Shown: in pieces, positions 22,313-23,971 of the stretch | Layout of the letters: each line of letters opens with the position of its first letter | How positions within the stretch are numbered: the first letter of the stretch is position 1 | Virus record (IMG/VR): IMGVR_UViG_3300008952_000302 | Coordinates: 1-23,971 of that record | DNA: 23,971 bases | Source of the DNA: a virus | Strand: one strand, 5' to 3' | Made by a program: the position numbers and the translations under genes | The notes under the pieces: generated by a model | Told to the model about the DNA's origin: nothing | Seen by the model: only the letters and a program-made list of their open reading frames with translations | Databases searched by the model: none

Positions 22313-23971
22313 CTATCCTTGGTCAATGTAATCAAGCGTAACTACATCGTCAGCGTCCAAATTGTAGAGGAAGTTTACAACCAGGTTGCTTCCACTAGCA
22401 TACAAGAGATAGTCAGCAGACGAATCACTGAAGCCACCACTGCTGCTAGCCTTGCGTTGACGCAGACCATTAACAAACACCTGCACTGCCCAAGCTGAAC
22501 TGTCACCGGGATCTAACGGAAGATCCCACGATGCAGAAATTGAGCACGAGACCGGTCCACTGCCGCCACCGACGCCGGATGTGGAGCCACTGATCACGTA
22601 CTGGGGAGTACCGGAACGGTTAATGCCCTCAGCAGAAAACAGCTCGGTGCTCCACCTGATGTAAAGCTGCCCACCGGACGTTTGGATACCACCACTGGTC
22701 ATGATGGCCCCAGAAGCCACTTTGGCTGCACCATTACTATCCACGACCGTAGTACCGTTGACGGAAAATGCCTTGCCAGAAGCGACGTTGACACTTCCGG
22801 CGAAGTCACCACGGCCCTCCGATGAAAGGTGGACTTTCCCATTGTTAACGTTCAAAGCGGAACCCGACAAGCCCAAGTTGCCAGACAGGTAACCGTTCTG
22901 ATGAAGTACCATAAGTTCAGTTGCAGAGTTACTAGTGTACCACTTGAACTGCTTATTGCCCACCGATGGCTGACTAAAGAGGAAGCGCCCCGGAGAGCTA
23001 GACCCACTGTGGGAATCCCCACCAAACTGGAGGCCAGAGCCAGCAGAGCCAATTTGAACAGCACTCGAACTCACGGCCGCAATGATGAAAGCGTCCTTAA
23101 TCTCCAAATAATCCTCGGTACGGTGTGAAGTATTGATCGTCACAGCGTTCAGTGTCTCACAAAAGACTGAGGATGCCGAAAGCTCATTGATATTGTTAAT
23201 ATCGCGTGAACCATCGAGTACCAAAGCCTTTGAGGCCTGGGCGGCCCCAGCAGCCGTGATATCAAGGTAGTTGAGTTCAGCAGCCGTAGCCGTAACCAGA
23301 GTACCACCTAACTTGAGACCATTGGAGCTATCATGCGCAGCAATATCAAAGTCATAGGCACCATCTTTAATGGTAATATCACCAGCACCCGCAAGCGTAA
23401 TTAAATCGGTAACACTGTCGGGACCAATTGTAGAGCCGTCATCGACAGCCAAGCTCTTGAGAGCCGTGTCACCGTCAGCATCAACCGAAAAACCAGTCAT
23501 CGTGATGGTGCCCATGGTCAGATCGCCAGAGCCATCAATGCTGGTTGCACCAGCGATTGAGCCAGCATTGGTGATTCCGCCGGAGCTGTTATTCAAGCTC
23601 GCGGCGACAACTGCGCCAGCGTTGGAAACGGTAAACTCGCTACCGTAACCAGCAGCGAGGCCTCCGCCGTGTGAGCCGAGACCGGAGCCAGACACCGTCG
23701 ATGCACCACCGATGGCGCCGCCGACAGTAAGGCTACTGTTGGAGCGCACAGCACCACTCAAGTTAATCGCGGTTCCTGCAAGGAGGTCGAGATAACCGTC
23801 AGTCGAGCGGCTGATCTTTTCGCCAGAGTCAGCAAACTGCAGTGCGGCGTTGCTTGCCACGGTAATTGCAGCCGACCCAAGAGTCAGAAGATCTGTATCA
23901 GAATCACAACCAATGGTTGAGCCATCATCAACAGCCAAGCTCTTGAGAGCCGTGTCACCGTCAGCATCAAC
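22313..23971 (-). CDS. Repeat-rich fibre-like virion protein (partial, N-terminus outside window)
   Basis: The last 552 residues of a long protein; the frame stays open to the right edge, so the real start lies beyond the window. It is rich in Gly, Ser, Ala, Thr and Asp with very few aromatics, made of short beta-forming units. TATAAELNYLDITAAGAA near two thirds from the C-terminus is the ELNYLD motif found in many phage fibre and surface proteins. VDADGDTALKSLAVDDG occurs twice, 162 residues apart, showing long repeats that continue outside the window. The C-terminal 100 residues (from about QLYIRWSTE) look like a separate globular domain, ending VVTLDYIDQG, possibly a receptor-binding or trimer-forming tip. 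The strong terminator follows. Fibre versus other surface protein cannot be decided here. Confidence 0.7.
   Translation of the reverse strand, partial: VDADGDTALKSLAVDDGSTIGCDSDTDLLTLGSAAITVASNAALQFADSGEKISRSTDGYLDLLAGTAINLSGAVRSNSSLTVGGAIGGASTVSGSGLGSHGGGLAAGYGSEFTVSNAGAVVAASLNNSSGGITNAGSIAGATSIDGSGDLTMGTITMTGFSVDADGDTALKSLAVDDGSTIGPDSVTDLITLAGAGDITIKDGAYDFDIAAHDSSNGLKLGGTLVTATAAELNYLDITAAGAAQASKALVLDGSRDINNINELSASSVFCETLNAVTINTSHRTEDYLEIKDAFIIAAVSSSAVQIGSAGSGLQFGGDSHSGSSSPGRFLFSQPSVGNKQFKWYTSNSATELMVLHQNGYLSGNLGLSGSALNVNNGKVHLSSEGRGDFAGSVNVASGKAFSVNGTTVVDSNGAAKVASGAIMTSGGIQTSGGQLYIRWSTELFSAEGINRSGTPQYVISGSTSGVGGGSGPVSCSISASWDLPLDPGDSSAWAVQVFVNGLRQRKASSSGGFSDSSADYLLYASGSNLVVNFLYNLDADDVVTLDYIDQG
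23445..23485 (-). repeat. 41-bp direct repeat, internal copy
   Basis: Identical over 41 bases to 23931-23971. The copies are 486 bases (162 codons) apart, in frame, in the fibre-like gene. Confidence 0.9.
23931..23971 (-). repeat. 41-bp direct repeat, copy at the window edge
   Basis: Matches 23445-23485 exactly. Identity may continue past the window edge; on the inner side the copies diverge quickly at synonymous positions while the protein (VDDGSTIG) stays the same. Confidence 0.9.

Overview
The window is a 24 kb piece of a tailed-phage genome with myovirus (contractile tail) architecture. Every supported gene lies on the minus strand, so transcription runs from the right end (about 23971) to the left end (1). 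The gene set is distantly T4-like: tail sheath (gp18-like), tail tube (gp19-like), gp26- and gp51-like assembly proteins, tape measure, a tube-initiator-like protein and a LysM baseplate protein, plus UvsX/RecA, a gp32-like ssDNA-binding protein, a DnaB/gp41-type helicase and a FEN/RNase H nuclease. The replicative polymerase is a short family A enzyme without a visible proofreading domain, instead of the family B enzyme of T4. To my knowledge Rhodothermus phage RM378 is a T4-related phage with a comparable separation of polymerase and exonuclease. The host cannot be named. The strong Shine-Dalgarno sequences (AGGAGG, AAGGAG) and sigma70-type promoters (TTGACA, 17 bp, TATAAT-like) argue against a Bacteroidetes host.

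Layout from right to left: a repeat-rich fibre-like virion protein running off the right edge (22313-23971) ends at a very strong terminator (22253-22282). Then come sheath (19184-22156), tube (18541-19143), a sigma70-like promoter, gp26-like (17618-18493) overlapping gp51-like (17449-17643), a weak terminator, tape measure (15220-17373), tube-initiator-like (14302-15171), LysM protein (13946-14287), a 911-residue hub-like protein (11211-13946) and a conserved phage protein of unknown role (9978-11210). With overlapping starts and no strand change, the order passes into replication and nucleotide genes: polymerase (8816-10000), MazG/HisE-like pyrophosphohydrolase (8499-8819), a divergent FtsZ/tubulin-like protein (7672-8502), a promoter plus leader hairpin, ssDNA-binding protein (6824-7579), UvsX (5622-6758), a full-length DnaK (3791-5644), a small lipoprotein (3524-3775), a promoter, a dCMP-deaminase-like protein (3085-3483), FEN nuclease (2075-3076), helicase (689-2062) and the N-terminus of a probable class II ribonucleotide reductase (1-685).

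Functionally there are three blocks. The tail block builds tube, sheath and baseplate. The DNA block (polymerase, helicase, SSB, recombinase, flap nuclease) replicates and recombines the genome. The nucleotide block (RNR, deaminase, pyrophosphohydrolase) supplies and cleans the dNTP pool. The least ordinary items are the FtsZ/tubulin-like gene coupled to the polymerase, a complete Hsp70 in a phage replication operon followed by a tiny basic lipoprotein, the SSB that has lost its zinc ligands, and three promoters whose -35 boxes lie on or just past the stop codon of the preceding gene. No stretch above 160 bases lacks a gene, and I saw no tRNA, rRNA, CRISPR array or insertion sequence.
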